A stretch of 64,000 nucleotides of DNA from Pandoraea anhela (GTDB lineage Bacteria; Pseudomonadota; Gammaproteobacteria; Burkholderiales; Burkholderiaceae): contig NZ_CABPSB010000003.1 of the NCBI RefSeq assembly GCF_902459655.1, positions 186,001 to 250,000 of the forward strand, in the 5' to 3' direction. Numbering within the stretch: position 1 is the first letter of the stretch; each line of letters begins with the position of its first letter. The notes under the pieces are model-generated. The model did no database searches. It saw only the letters and a program-made list of their open reading frames with translations, and was not told the origin of the DNA. This document shows, in pieces, positions 35,108 through 43,989 of the stretch. Made by a program: the position numbers and the translations under genes.

Positions 35108-35866
35108 ATGACCCGCAAGATCGCTCTCATTACCGGTGGCAGCCGTGGTCTCGGCCGTGCATCGGCGCTCGCCGTCGCCCGCCGTGGCATCGACGTCATT
35201 CTGACCTATCGCAGCCAGCGCGAGGAAGCCGAGGCGGTGGTGGCCGAGATCGTCGAGATGGGGGCAAATGCCGTGGCGCTGCCGCTCGACGCGTCGGATT
35301 CGTCTCAGTTCGCTCCGTTCGCGGCGGAGGTCAGGCGATGGCTCAGGGAGGTTGGGAAGCGCGATACGTTCGACTTCCTCGTGAACAATGCCGGCACCGG
35401 ACTGCACAAGTCGATCGTCGAGACGACGGAAGACGAGTTCGATTTTCTCGTGCGTCTGCACCTGAAGGGACCGTTCTTCCTCACGCAGACGTTGTTGCCG
35501 TCGATTGCCGACGGTGGCCGCATTCTGAACGTATCGAGCGGGCTGGCCCGCTTCACGCTGCCGAACGCATCGGCCTACGCCATGATGAAGGGCGGCATCG
35601 AAGTGTTCTCGCGCTATCTGGCCAAGGAGCTGGGCGCACGCGGCATTCGCGCCAACACCATTGCGCCGGGGGCGATCGCAACGGACTTCAACGGCGGCAC
35701 CGTGCGCGACAATCAGGCCGTGCACCAGATGGTCGCCAACAACATTGCGCTGGGTCGGGTGGGCGAAGCCGACGATATCGGAGGTGTCGTGGCGGCGCTG
35801 CTGAGCGATGAGACGGGCTGGATCAATGGTCAGCGTGTCGAGGCATCGGGCGGCATGATCCTCTGA
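35108..35866 (+). CDS. Short-chain dehydrogenase/reductase
   Basis: The 252-residue classical SDR has ITGGSRGLGRA (cofactor loop), LPLDASD, VNNAGTGLHKS, ILNVSSGLARF (catalytic Ser) and YAMMKGG (catalytic Tyr and Lys), APGAIATDF, and the end INGQRVEASGGM. The ATG at 35108 follows CAGGAGAACCGTC. Controlled, by position, by the divergent LysR gene. Substrate unknown. Confidence 0.88.
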   Translation: MTRKIALITGGSRGLGRASALAVARRGIDVILTYRSQREEAEAVVAEIVEMGANAVALPLDASDSSQFAPFAAEVRRWLREVGKRDTFDFLVNNAGTGLHKSIVETTEDEFDFLVRLHLKGPFFLTQTLLPSIADGGRILNVSSGLARFTLPNASAYAMMKGGIEVFSRYLAKELGARGIRANTIAPGAIATDFNGGTVRDNQAVHQMVANNIALGRVGEADDIGGVVAALLSDETGWINGQRVEASGGMIL

Positions 35867-35981
35867 CGCTCATGGCGCTCATGATGGCGCTCATGAAGTC
35901 ATGGTGTGATGGCATGCATGACGGCGCAGGACGCGGCTCGGTGAGCCGCGTTCTCGCGCGTACCGGCGAGACTCGCGCGAT

Positions 35982-36917
35982 TCAGCGGCGTGAGCGCATC
36001 GAACCGGACCACGCAACGGCGCCGACGATGCACATGCCGCCGATGGCCATCTTGAGCGTCGGCGAGGTACCGAACAGTGCCCATGCGAACGCGATGGCGT
36101 AGACCGGTTCGAGCGCGATCACCACGGCGGCCTGACTTGCCTTGACGGTGCGAAGTGCGTGAATGAAGAGGGTGTACGCCAGTGCGGTGCACACGACGCC
36201 CAGACAGGCGAGCCATCCCCATTGCGCGGCGGGCAGCGTGAGCGCCTCGCGCCCCGCGAACGGCCCGAGCACGACGAGAATGCCGAGGCATTGCCACCAG
36301 CTTGCCTGCAACGGCGATGCCTGCGCGCCTAGCACCCGGTTCGAGAGCGCGATCACGGCGTAAATCGCGCCGGACAGCACTCCCCATGCGAGGCCGACGC
36401 TCGCGTCGGCCCGCCAGTCGAAGGCCGGTGTCACGAGCGCGAGGCCGATGCAAACCAGCGCGATTACGCCCACGTCGCCCAACGACGGGCGTTCGCGGCG
36501 CAACGGCCATTCCAGCAAGATCACGAACGCGGGAAAGCACGCGAAACCGAGCGTGCCGACCGCAACGCCGCCCGCCTTGATCGCGAGAAAGAACGCAAGC
36601 CAGTGCACGGCGAGCAATACGCCGGCCACGATGAGGCGTAACGCGCTGGCCGTCGGGAGGCCCCGCCACGGCGCACCGCCCGATAATCGCGCGGCGCTGC
36701 GCAGCCCCGCCAGACCGGTAAGGGCGATGACGGTGAGGGCGAGCCAGGAAAACAGCCCGCGTCCGAAGACGATCATCGTGCTGCTCGCGGCGATATGCTC
36801 ACCGAAGAGCGCCGAAGCCCCGAACAGCATGGCGGCGACGTGCAGCGCGAGCTGCTGGCTCACGCCGCCGTGCGGTGTGGGGGAGGCGACGGTGTCGCGG
36901 GCGCCGACCTCAGGCAT
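35982..36917 (-). CDS. EamA/DMT-family transporter
   Basis: The 311-residue inner-membrane protein has ten predicted helices in two EamA repeats (HVAAMLFGASALFGEHI, VHWLAFFLAIKAGGVAVGTL, CFPAFVILLEWPLRRERP; then LSGAIYAVIALSNRVLG and VIALEPVYAIAFAWALFG). Its start overlaps the end of the upstream Lrp gene by 8 bp, so the two form an operon. An Lrp-type regulator paired with such a transporter suggests amino-acid export. Confidence 0.86.
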   Translation of the reverse strand: MPEVGARDTVASPTPHGGVSQQLALHVAAMLFGASALFGEHIAASSTMIVFGRGLFSWLALTVIALTGLAGLRSAARLSGGAPWRGLPTASALRLIVAGVLLAVHWLAFFLAIKAGGVAVGTLGFACFPAFVILLEWPLRRERPSLGDVGVIALVCIGLALVTPAFDWRADASVGLAWGVLSGAIYAVIALSNRVLGAQASPLQASWWQCLGILVVLGPFAGREALTLPAAQWGWLACLGVVCTALAYTLFIHALRTVKASQAAVVIALEPVYAIAFAWALFGTSPTLKMAIGGMCIVGAVAWSGSMRSRR

Positions 36918-37404
36918 TGCCCGACGTCATGGTGTTGTGGGGATCGGGGACGGGGACGGCCGTGGTGTACATGACCTGTTTGAGCGCGAAGCTCGACCGG
37001 ATGTTGCGGATACCGGGAATTCGGGAGATACGATCCGTGATCAGCGTTTCGTAGGCGGCCATATCGCTGACCATCACGCGCAGCAGATAGTCGGCGTCGC
37101 CCGACATCAGGTAACACTCCATGACGTTCGGCAGGGCGGTCACGGCGGCTTCGAAGGCGTCCAGACCGTCGCGATTCTGATTTTCCAGCGTGACGTGGAT
37201 GAAGACGTTGATATGCAGCCCGAGCCGCGACGGATCGAGCAGCGTGACGCGCTGGCGAATATAGCCCGCTGCTTCGAGTGCCTTCACGCGTGCCAGACAT
37301 GGCGAGGGCGACAGGCTCACGCGCGAGGCGAGTTCAACGTTGGTGAGGCGGGCGTCGGCTTGCAGCTCCCGCAGAATTTTCAAATCAATGGCGTCGAGTT
37401 CCAT
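36910..37404 (-). CDS. Lrp/AsnC-family regulator
   Basis: The 164-residue protein has an N-terminal HTH (LDAIDLKILRELQADARLTN, ELASRVSLSPSPCLARVKAL) and a RAM ligand-binding domain (HINVFIHVTLENQNRDGLDA, VMECYLMSGDADYLLRVMV, IPGIRNIRSSFALKQV). It is upstream of and overlapping the EamA transporter gene and probably controls it in response to an amino acid. Confidence 0.9.
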   Translation of the reverse strand: MELDAIDLKILRELQADARLTNVELASRVSLSPSPCLARVKALEAAGYIRQRVTLLDPSRLGLHINVFIHVTLENQNRDGLDAFEAAVTALPNVMECYLMSGDADYLLRVMVSDMAAYETLITDRISRIPGIRNIRSSFALKQVMYTTAVPVPDPHNTMTSGNA

Positions 37405-37760
37405 ACCACACTGCGCGCGTGCCCCGGATGAGGGCCGGCGTTCCGTTCGATTGGCCGCTCGGTAGGCGACAGTGCCGCGATATTAGCCTATTTGCGTGGG
37501 TTGCCGGTGGCGATGTCACGGCCTGACGGCATTCCCTCGACGGGGCTTACCCGATGCCGTTCGATCCGACCCGATTCCCTCCCATCTGATCCGATCTCAT
37601 CTGGTAAGAAACGGGAATGTTGTATTTCCGTCTTGTCTTCGTCACGACGTGCGACATGGGTTGACGGTGTGCGATGACCTGATACCATCCGTCGCTGAGA
37701 ATGATAATGTTAACGATTCTCATTTATAAAAAGATCTTCTAGATACACGGGATTTCAAGC
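37405..37760. other. Intergenic region with Fur box
   Basis: About 355 bp between the Lrp gene and the TonB receptor gene. A run of GATCCGA/GATTCC/GATCTCAT-like words (about 37563-37600) is followed by an AT-rich promoter zone and the Fur box at 37696-37722. No gene is supported. Confidence 0.6.
37696..37722. promoter_or_regulatory. Fur box upstream of the siderophore receptor gene
   Basis: TGAGAAT (37696-37702) and ATTCTCA (37716-37722) are perfect inverted arms around GATAATGTTAACG, giving the GATAAT-rich 19-bp core of a Fur site. It ends 38 bp before the receptor start codon and predicts iron repression. Confidence 0.8.
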
Positions 37761-39956
37761 ATGTCGTCCGCTCAGCTTCACCGCGCCAGCCACATTTCGC
37801 GCGCTGCCGTTCATCCGCTGGCCCTCGCCGCATTTCTGACTTTCTCCACCGCTTGTTCGACTTCGGTTTTCGCGCAGACATCCGCCGATACGGCGAGCGC
37901 TGCCACGGCGGCGCCCGCCGCGCTCAAGGCCACGACGGTAACGGAATCCGCACTGCGGGAGACGCCGCAGAACCTGAAGCAAGCGGTGGCGGCAGGCGCA
38001 CTCGGCACGCGCAGCCAGCTCGACACGCCGTTCTCGACCACGGTGGTGAGTCAGGAGCAGTTGGAAAAGCGCATGCCTGCCAAGCTCGGCGATGTGTTCG
38101 TGACGGACGCTTCGGTGACCGACGGCAGTAACGCCTTCGACGCGTGGGCCGGTTACATCTACGTGCGCGGTATGCCCGTCGACTGGCAATCGGGCTTCAA
38201 GCTCGACGGCATGCCCGTGATGACCTACGGCGTGACGATGCCGTACGAACAGTTTGACCGCGTGGAGTTGCTCAAGGGCCTGTCCGGCTTCATGTACGGC
38301 TTCGTTGCGCCGGGCGGCGTAGTGAATTACGTGACGAAGAAACCGACGGACGAGCGCATCGCGAGCGTCGACGTGGGCTTTCAGTCGGAAGGGATCTGGC
38401 GCGAGCACGTCGACCTCGGTGGCCGTGCCGGTCCGAACGACATGTTTGGCGCGCGCCTGAACTACACCCATGAGGAAGGCCGCACGTACACCGACGGCAA
38501 TCTGAACCGCGATACGGTGTCCGTTGCACTCGACGCCCGCATCACGCCCGACCTCACGTGGAATTTCGGGGCGATGTATCAGGACCGACGCGCCACGGGA
38601 ACGTCGCCGTCGCTCTCCACAGCCTACTTCACGGGCAATCAGTTGCCCGGACCGATCAACGTTTCCAACGCGAATCTCCAGACGCAGGCTACGCACCTGA
38701 ACACCATCACGCAGTTTTACACGACCGGGCTGCAGTATCAGGTGAATCCGGACTGGAAGGTCTCGGCCAACTTCGCTTACAACAAGTCGACACGCGACCG
38801 TAACGAAGCGACGCTTTACCTGCTCAACGGCGCCGGCGATTACCGTGGCCTGAACGATCTGGGCGACGAAATCAACACCTTCCATGCCTGGCAGGTGACG
38901 GCCGAAGGCAAGGTACGCACCGGCCCGCTCACGCACCAACTGACGTTCGGCTACGCGTCGCAATATCAGACGAACGACTATTCGTATCTCTATAGTCCCG
39001 TCACGGCGAACCCGAGCGTGGCGTTTTCGACGTACTCGGGCAATCTGTATCAGGGCGCGTCGTATCAGTTCTACGGCAACGGCACGCCGCTCCAGGCGCA
39101 GCGTTCCAGCGCCATCGAGCAGAAGTCGGTCTTCGCGTCCGACACGGTGCAGATTACGGATCGCTTCTCGGTGCTCGCCGGCGGGCGCTTCACCAACTAC
39201 GATCAGACCAACGCACAGGGCGTGTCGACATACTCGACGAACGGCGTCTTCACACCGACACTCGCCGCGATGTACAAGCTCACGCCGAATACGACGGCTT
39301 ACGCGAGCTATGTGGAAGCACTCGAAGCCGGTGAAGTGGTCGGCTCGACCTACGCCAATGCGGGCGCGGTGCTTAATCCGTTCAAGAGCCGACAGTACGA
39401 AGTCGGTGTAAAGACGGAGCAGGCGAGCTGGAGCACCACGGCGGCGCTCTTCCGTATTGAGCGTGGCGCCGTCTACACCAACAGCGCGAACGCCCGCGTA
39501 GCGGACGGTCAGTCGGTCTATCAGGGCATCGAACTCGCCGGTTCCGTGAAGCTCGGCCCGCAGTGGACGCTCGGCGCGAGTGCGATGGCCCTCGACGCGT
39601 GGTACGCCCGCACCTCGGGCGGCTACGACGGCAACCGGGTGGGCGGCGCACCGCGCTTCGTGCTCTCGGGCAATGTCGAGTACAAGATTCCGTACGTGCC
39701 GGGCCTGTCGGTCGGCGGCGACATTCGCTACAACGGCCGCACGGCGCTCAACCCGCAGAATTCGCTGACGGTGTCGGGCTTCACGCTGATCAACCTCGGT
39801 GCGACGTACCGCACGCGCGTGTCGGGCAAGGACGTGACGTTGCGCGCCGCTGTGAGCAATCTCACGAACCGCCGATACTGGGAATATCAGTACGACAACT
39901 ACATCAAACCTGCCGATCCGCGTATGGTCAGCCTGAACGCCAAGATCGATTTCTGA
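37761..39956 (+). CDS. TonB-dependent siderophore receptor
   Basis: The 731-residue outer-membrane receptor has a signal peptide ending near FAQTSA, a TonB-box-like KATTVTESAL, a plug domain (about 75-200: TPFSTTVVSQEQLEKRMP, YIYVRGMPVD, FDRVELLKGLSGFMYGF, PGGVVNYVTKKPT) and a long 22-strand barrel ending in NAKIDF with the terminal aromatic. A Fur box directly upstream indicates iron regulation. No siderophore biosynthesis or ABC uptake genes lie nearby, so it probably takes up a foreign siderophore. Confidence 0.92.
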   Translation: MSSAQLHRASHISRAAVHPLALAAFLTFSTACSTSVFAQTSADTASAATAAPAALKATTVTESALRETPQNLKQAVAAGALGTRSQLDTPFSTTVVSQEQLEKRMPAKLGDVFVTDASVTDGSNAFDAWAGYIYVRGMPVDWQSGFKLDGMPVMTYGVTMPYEQFDRVELLKGLSGFMYGFVAPGGVVNYVTKKPTDERIASVDVGFQSEGIWREHVDLGGRAGPNDMFGARLNYTHEEGRTYTDGNLNRDTVSVALDARITPDLTWNFGAMYQDRRATGTSPSLSTAYFTGNQLPGPINVSNANLQTQATHLNTITQFYTTGLQYQVNPDWKVSANFAYNKSTRDRNEATLYLLNGAGDYRGLNDLGDEINTFHAWQVTAEGKVRTGPLTHQLTFGYASQYQTNDYSYLYSPVTANPSVAFSTYSGNLYQGASYQFYGNGTPLQAQRSSAIEQKSVFASDTVQITDRFSVLAGGRFTNYDQTNAQGVSTYSTNGVFTPTLAAMYKLTPNTTAYASYVEALEAGEVVGSTYANAGAVLNPFKSRQYEVGVKTEQASWSTTAALFRIERGAVYTNSANARVADGQSVYQGIELAGSVKLGPQWTLGASAMALDAWYARTSGGYDGNRVGGAPRFVLSGNVEYKIPYVPGLSVGGDIRYNGRTALNPQNSLTVSGFTLINLGATYRTRVSGKDVTLRAAVSNLTNRRYWEYQYDNYIKPADPRMVSLNAKIDF

Positions 39957-40028
39957 TTGATCCGACCGCTGTGAGGGCGGCGCAGCGAGGGCGTCGATCG
40001 TCGGCGTTGCGCACGCCAGCATGCCTCG

Positions 40029-40050
40029 ACGGCGGCCTTCGGGCCGCCGT
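40029..40050 (+). terminator. Hairpin terminator after the receptor gene
   Basis: ACGGCGGCC and GGCCGCCGT around a TTCG tetraloop, followed by TCTGCTTT. Strong stem but a weak T-tract. Confidence 0.6.
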
Positions 40051-40123
40051 TCTGCTTTCCGACGTTGCCCGCTATCGATCGCATCGTCAGAATTCATCGC
40101 GGCTTTCGGAAAAAACGCTTGAC

Positions 40124-40143
40124 TATCTATCTACTGATAGATA
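40124..40143. promoter_or_regulatory. TetR operator 1
   Basis: TATCTATC (40124-40131) and GATAGATA (40136-40143) form a perfect inverted repeat around TACT, 11 bp before the TetR start codon. The same CTATCT/AGATAG arms occur again at 40820-40837. Confidence 0.75.
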
Positions 40144-40154
40144 AAGTTCGTCAC

Positions 40155-40757
40155 ATGAACCGCACAACGACATCACCGACGACAGCGCCGACGACAGCGA
40201 CCGCAACCGTCAGAGAACAACTGCTGGATCATGCGCAGATGTTTCTGATGACGCGAGGCTACAACGGCTTCAGCTATCGAGATCTGGCTGAGCGGGTCGG
40301 TGTGAAGACATCGAGCATCCATTACTACTTCCCCGCAAAGGAAGATCTGGTGCTCGAAGCGATCAGGGCATACGACGCGTTCATCGGTGAGGGATTGGCG
40401 CAGATCGATGATTCGCTGCCCGCGCCCGAGAAACTGGCGCTGTATTCGCAAGGCTTCGGACGCATCGTCGAAGATGGTCACCGGATTTGCCTGTGCGGCA
40501 TGCTGGCGGCAGATATCGAAACGTTGCCGGAGACGGTGCGCGAGGCGGTGCAGCGTTTCTTTGCGTATCACGAAGCGTGGCTGGCGCGCGTGCTGGCGCA
40601 AGGCGAGGCGCAGGGTACGCTGACGCTGACGTCGTCGCCTGAAGCCACGGCCCGTACCCTGTTTGCCGGGTTCCAGGGCAGTGTGATGGCCTCGCGGTTG
40701 TTCCGCGCGCCGTCGCGGTTGGAGGATGTGGTCGCGTCGGTGTGCGGCGTGGCCTGA
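40155..40757 (+). CDS. TetR-family regulator adjacent to ohr
   Basis: The 200-residue protein has a TetR HTH (REQLLDHAQMFLMTRGYNGF, YRDLAERVGVKTSSIHYYFP) and the C-terminal domain of the AcrR/NemR-like group, with Cys residues in RICLCGMLAADIETLP that could sense electrophiles or oxidants. The ATG at 40155 directly follows a perfect inverted repeat. A second copy of the repeat lies between this gene and ohr, so it probably represses itself and ohr. Confidence 0.85.
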   Translation: MNRTTTSPTTAPTTATATVREQLLDHAQMFLMTRGYNGFSYRDLAERVGVKTSSIHYYFPAKEDLVLEAIRAYDAFIGEGLAQIDDSLPAPEKLALYSQGFGRIVEDGHRICLCGMLAADIETLPETVREAVQRFFAYHEAWLARVLAQGEAQGTLTLTSSPEATARTLFAGFQGSVMASRLFRAPSRLEDVVASVCGVA

Positions 40758-40819
40758 CCCGCCCCGGGCAGGGCAGCATCACAACGGGAGATCGCTCCCG
40801 TTTATTTGTGACAAGTTGT

Positions 40820-40837
40820 CTATCTTTGAGTAGATAG
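40820..40837. promoter_or_regulatory. TetR operator 2, upstream of ohr
   Basis: CTATCT (40820-40825) and AGATAG (40832-40837) around TTGAGT repeat the arms of the element upstream of the TetR gene. It lies about 245 bp before the ohr start codon, in a 325-bp region with no other gene. Confidence 0.65.
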
Positions 40838-41082
40838 ATGCTCGAATACCGTAAGCGGCAACCCGCAGCAGTGGGACCGCAGCACAACACGGTATGAGTA
40901 TGAGGCAGTAGGAAACCGTAGCAAACGGGACGGACGACACGCAGGTTGTGTCGCGCGTCACGAAACGGGGCTCGCAGGTGCATTAAGATGACCGCTTGGC
41001 TTCAAGGCAACGCCATGATGGCGTGTCAGGTCAGGATGGTCGAAGTTTGGAAGTGAAATTTTCTACTTACCAGGAGTTCGTC

Positions 41083-41508
41083 ATGTCGATCGAAAAAGTG
41101 CTGTACACCGCCCATGCCACCGCCACCGGAGGCCGTGACGGCCGCGCCGTCTCGTCGGACGGCGTGCTCGACGTCAAGCTGGTCGTGCCCAAGGAAATGG
41201 GCGGCCCCGGCGTCGGCGGCACCAATCCGGAACAATTGTTCGCCGCCGGTTACTCGGCTTGCTTCCTGGGCGCGTTGAAGTTCGTCGCCGGCAAGGAAAA
41301 GGTCGCGCTGCCCGCCGAGACGAAGATCGACGGTGCTGTCGGCATCGGTCAGATCCCGACCGGCTTCGGTATTCAGGCCGAACTGAAGATCAGCGTGCCC
41401 GGCGTGGACCGCGCCGTGGTCGAGGACCTCGTGCAAAAGGCGCACATCGTGTGCCCGTATTCGAACGCCACGCGTGGCAACATCGACGTGACGCTCACGA
41501 TCGTCTAA
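41083..41508 (+). CDS. ohr: Organic hydroperoxide reductase Ohr (OsmC family)
   Basis: The 141-residue thiol peroxidase reduces organic hydroperoxides. The catalytic Cys60 lies in [10 protein letters not shown] and the partner Cys124 in [20 protein letters not shown] and [11 protein letters not shown] carry the supporting Glu50 and Arg. AGGAG precedes the ATG at 41083. Ohr is usually controlled by the MarR-type OhrR; here a TetR gene with shared operators lies upstream instead. Cytoplasmic dimer by family. Confidence 0.93.
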   Translation: MSIEKVLYTAHATATGGRDGRAVSSDGVLDVKLVVPKEMGGPGVGGTNPEQLFAAGYSACFLGALKFVAGKEKVALPAETKIDGAVGIGQIPTGFGIQAELKISVPGVDRAVVEDLVQKAHIVCPYSNATRGNIDVTLTIV

Positions 41509-41563
41509 GACGTCTTAATGCCTTAACGTCTTAATGTCTTGACGCCGTAATCGCCGGATGTGC

Positions 41564-41591
41564 AAAGGGCAGCCCTCGGGCTGCCCTTTTT
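41564..41591 (+). terminator. Rho-independent terminator after ohr
   Basis: AAAGGGCAGCC and GGCTGCCCTTT around CTCG, followed by a T-run. The same structure also serves the minus-strand gene that ends at 41627. Confidence 0.88.
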
Positions 41592-41626
41592 GCCATGCGA
41601 GGCGGATCACTCACTGCGTCTGCGGC

Positions 41627-42238
41627 TCACTTCGTCCTGACCTCGACCTTGATGCCGTCCGGCAGCACGGTGATCGCGCCGGGTTCGACGTCGCGCCCGC
41701 CGTACTTCAGTTGCTCCGGCTTGAAGGTGTAGATCGGGTACTGATTGAGCACCTGCTGTGCGACGTTGCCGCCGATTGCCGTCAGTTGCTGGCCGTAGGC
41801 GGGCGGCATGCCGTTCACGTCCACACGCTCGACGCTCGGATTGTCGAGCAGCACGGCGCGCCTGACCGGGTCGTACTTCAGCGCACTGGAAATCGCCAGC
41901 ACGCCCTTGAGCGGCTGGCCTTGCAGCAGCACATTCTGCACCTGCGCGTCGACCTGCGTGTTGATGCGGTTGGCTTGCGGATTGAAGCCGATCAGCGGAT
42001 GGGTCAACTCGACGGAGAGCAACTGGCCGTAGTTGAGCGTGGTGGGAAAACGCTTGTCGACGGCGCTCTCGATGTCTTTGCGCGTCATCGTGTACTCGCC
42101 GGTCCAGATGTTGTAGCCGGCGCTGGCCGGGCGCATCAAGGGCGTGAGCGTGAGACCGAGCAGGCCGCCGATGCCCAGACGCAAGGTGTCGCGGCGCGAT
42201 ATGTTCACAATGTCCGATGCTGCGTCGGCAACGGACAT
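41627..42238 (-). CDS. DUF1439 exported protein
   Basis: About 203 residues from the ATG at 42238. A twin-arginine-like lead (SRRDTLRLGIGGLLGLTL, then MRPASA-GY) precedes a DUF1439-like domain (GEYTMTRKDIESAVDKRFPT, LLSVELTHPLIGFNPQANRI, NVLLQGQPLKGVLAISSALK, ITVLPDGIKVEV). The family is periplasmic or lipoprotein-like, similar to YceB. An in-frame ATG at 42313 would add an Arg-rich lead. No near neighbour explains its role. Confidence 0.75.
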   Translation of the reverse strand: MSVADAASDIVNISRRDTLRLGIGGLLGLTLTPLMRPASAGYNIWTGEYTMTRKDIESAVDKRFPTTLNYGQLLSVELTHPLIGFNPQANRINTQVDAQVQNVLLQGQPLKGVLAISSALKYDPVRRAVLLDNPSVERVDVNGMPPAYGQQLTAIGGNVAQQVLNQYPIYTFKPEQLKYGGRDVEPGAITVLPDGIKVEVRTK

Positions 42239-42534
42239 ATCCCCTTGACGAGGCCGGCGGGAGAAGTGGCGCGAGAGGTCGCGAGAGAGGGGGCGGGAGC
42301 GTTGCGAAGTCATGTCGTGAGCGCCGCGCGAGCGGGCGCGCTGAGAGCCGTCGATGGTTTTGTGACCCGTGCGGTGTGGAATCGTTCTGAACGCCACGTT
42401 GATCCACGCACCTGGCCTGCGACGCGAATGCGCCATCGACATGGCATCGCAGCCACTCCCGGTGCCTGCACCGGCGAGATCGCGAGATGGCGAGACGGCG
42501 GGCGAGACGGCGAGCGTCGGCACCGTGCCGCGTT

Positions 42535-42747
42535 TCAATAGTGCGGCGGGATTTCGTGACGCGGACCGCCGTCGTTGCCGCCCTGACCTTGCGACTGCAT
42601 CTGCTGATACAGCGCCTTGAACTGCTTTTGCAGCAGGTCGATCTGCTGTTCCTGACGGGTGACGATCTCGTTGAGCGTTTCGAGCAGGTCTTCCTGAAAC
42701 GCCGCTTTTACTTCGAGTTCGACGACGCGTGCTTCCAACGATTCCAT
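42535..42747 (-). CDS. slyX: SlyX family protein
   Basis: The 70-residue protein is a small coiled coil: MESLEARVVELEVKAAFQED with heptad Leu/Val, LLETLNEIVTRQEQQIDLLQ, then a Gln/Gly-rich tail ending PPHY, as in SlyX. GGAGAAGCTC precedes the ATG. Its function is unknown in all bacteria. Confidence 0.88.
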   Translation of the reverse strand: MESLEARVVELEVKAAFQEDLLETLNEIVTRQEQQIDLLQKQFKALYQQMQSQGQGGNDGGPRHEIPPHY

Positions 42748-42849
42748 GAGCTTCTCCGGTGAACGCGGCATTGTAGGCCATTGAAGGATTCACTGGCCCG
42801 TGCCGCAGGCGGCACGCTGCACAATGCGCCTGCCGGGCATAATCGCAAC

Positions 42850-43167
42850 ATGAAAACTTTTCTGCTTTATGTCGTCACCGCAGTGGCGGAAATCGTCGGT
42901 TGCTATTTGCCGTGGTTATGGCTCAGGCAGGGGCGCAGTGCGTGGTTGCTGGTGCCGGGCGGCGTGGCGCTGGCGCTCTTCGCGTGGCTGCTCACGCTGC
43001 ATCCCTCGGCGGCCGGACGCGTCTATGCCGCGTATGGCGGCGTGTACATCGGCGTGGCCATCGTATGGTTGTGGCTCGTCGACGGCATGCGTCCGACGTC
43101 GTGGGACATCGCCGGCGTGAGCGTCGCGCTCGCGGGCATGAGCCTGATCGCATTTCAGCCGCGCTGA
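42850..43167 (+). CDS. UPF0060 (YnfA-like) small membrane protein
   Basis: The 105-residue protein has four membrane helices ([73 protein letters not shown]) and the AEIVGCY and AAYGG motifs of the YnfA family, a distant relative of small multidrug resistance exporters. Divergent from slyX. Confidence 0.9.
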   Translation: MKTFLLYVVTAVAEIVGCYLPWLWLRQGRSAWLLVPGGVALALFAWLLTLHPSAAGRVYAAYGGVYIGVAIVWLWLVDGMRPTSWDIAGVSVALAGMSLIAFQPR

Positions 43168-43245
43168 GCCGTCGGCCGGGGACGGACGCACGCTTTCGAC
43201 CGAATCATCCGCCGGATTGTCCACGGCGTCGGTGGCTGCTCGGCG

Positions 43246-43923
43246 TCATCCCCGCGGCTTCACGCGATACGTGCAGCGCTGCCCGCCGGCGAGCATGTGC
43301 GTTTCACGCGACACGCTGCCGCGCTCACCAATCAACGTCTGGAACAATTCCAGTTCCGTGCGGCAAAATCCCTGACAGGTTTTGGCGGCGGCACAAATCG
43401 GGCAATGGTCCTCGATCAGCAGCCAGTCGTCGCCATCGCGCTCCACACGCGCCATGTAACCTTCCGCCGACCGGATTTCCGCAAGTTTCTCAATGCGCTC
43501 GGGCAAGCCGGGCAGGGGATCGATTGCGCTCGTGTACTGGGCGCGTGTCTCCAGGGCGCGTTGCGTAATCAGGCGATCCAGCCCCTCTTCACCGAACAAC
43601 TGGCGAATCGAGCCGATCAACTGAACGGTGAGGGTGCCGTGCGCGTCGGGGAAGCGGTTGTGGCCGGCTTCGGTGAGCGTCCATGCCTGACGCGGGCGTC
43701 CCGCGCCACGCGAGGGCATTGTCTCGCCCACGAGCAGGCCGTCCGCTACGAGCTTCTGCACCTGCTGACGTGCGGCCTCCGCCGTGATCCCCAATCCTGA
43801 AGCGACTTCCGCGGTCGACGCCGGTCCCTGCGTCTTCAGCCAGTGCAGCACGCGTTCGTGCCCGGCACCGGGCAACGCCGGGGCGGCCGCCCTATTATCC
43901 AAGTGGTTATTTGGGTAATTCAT
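43246..43923 (-). CDS. Cys-rich winged-helix regulator (SufR/COG2345-like)
   Basis: The 225-residue protein has an N-terminal winged helix (HERVLHWLKTQGPASTAEVA, GITAEAARQQVQKLVADGLL, RGAGRPRQAWTL) and a C-terminal domain with a Cys cluster, HCPICAAAKTCQGFCRTE and a later RCTY, where related regulators bind an Fe-S cluster or metal. The ATG at 43923 overlaps a regulatory repeat. It is divergent from an MFS-LysR operon. Confidence 0.78.
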   Translation of the reverse strand: MNYPNNHLDNRAAAPALPGAGHERVLHWLKTQGPASTAEVASGLGITAEAARQQVQKLVADGLLVGETMPSRGAGRPRQAWTLTEAGHNRFPDAHGTLTVQLIGSIRQLFGEEGLDRLITQRALETRAQYTSAIDPLPGLPERIEKLAEIRSAEGYMARVERDGDDWLLIEDHCPICAAAKTCQGFCRTELELFQTLIGERGSVSRETHMLAGGQRCTYRVKPRG

Positions 43924-43945
43924 CGTGAGACAGGTAATATCCAAG
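43894..43945. promoter_or_regulatory. Operator-like repeats between the Cys-rich regulator and the MFS gene
   Basis: ATTATCCAA (43894-43902) and TTGGGTAAT (43911-43919) form an inverted repeat; a further half-site TAATATCCAAG lies at 43935-43945. They overlap the regulator's start codon and face the MFS promoter. Confidence 0.55.
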
Positions 43946-43989
43946 AACTTTCTTGCATATTAGTCTCCTGACGTGGGGGCTGTCTATCC

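Noticed and set aside
37755-40097. 780-codon minus-strand open frame opposite the TonB receptor
   Set aside because: Same antisense-shadow composition; the plus strand encodes a full receptor with a Fur box.
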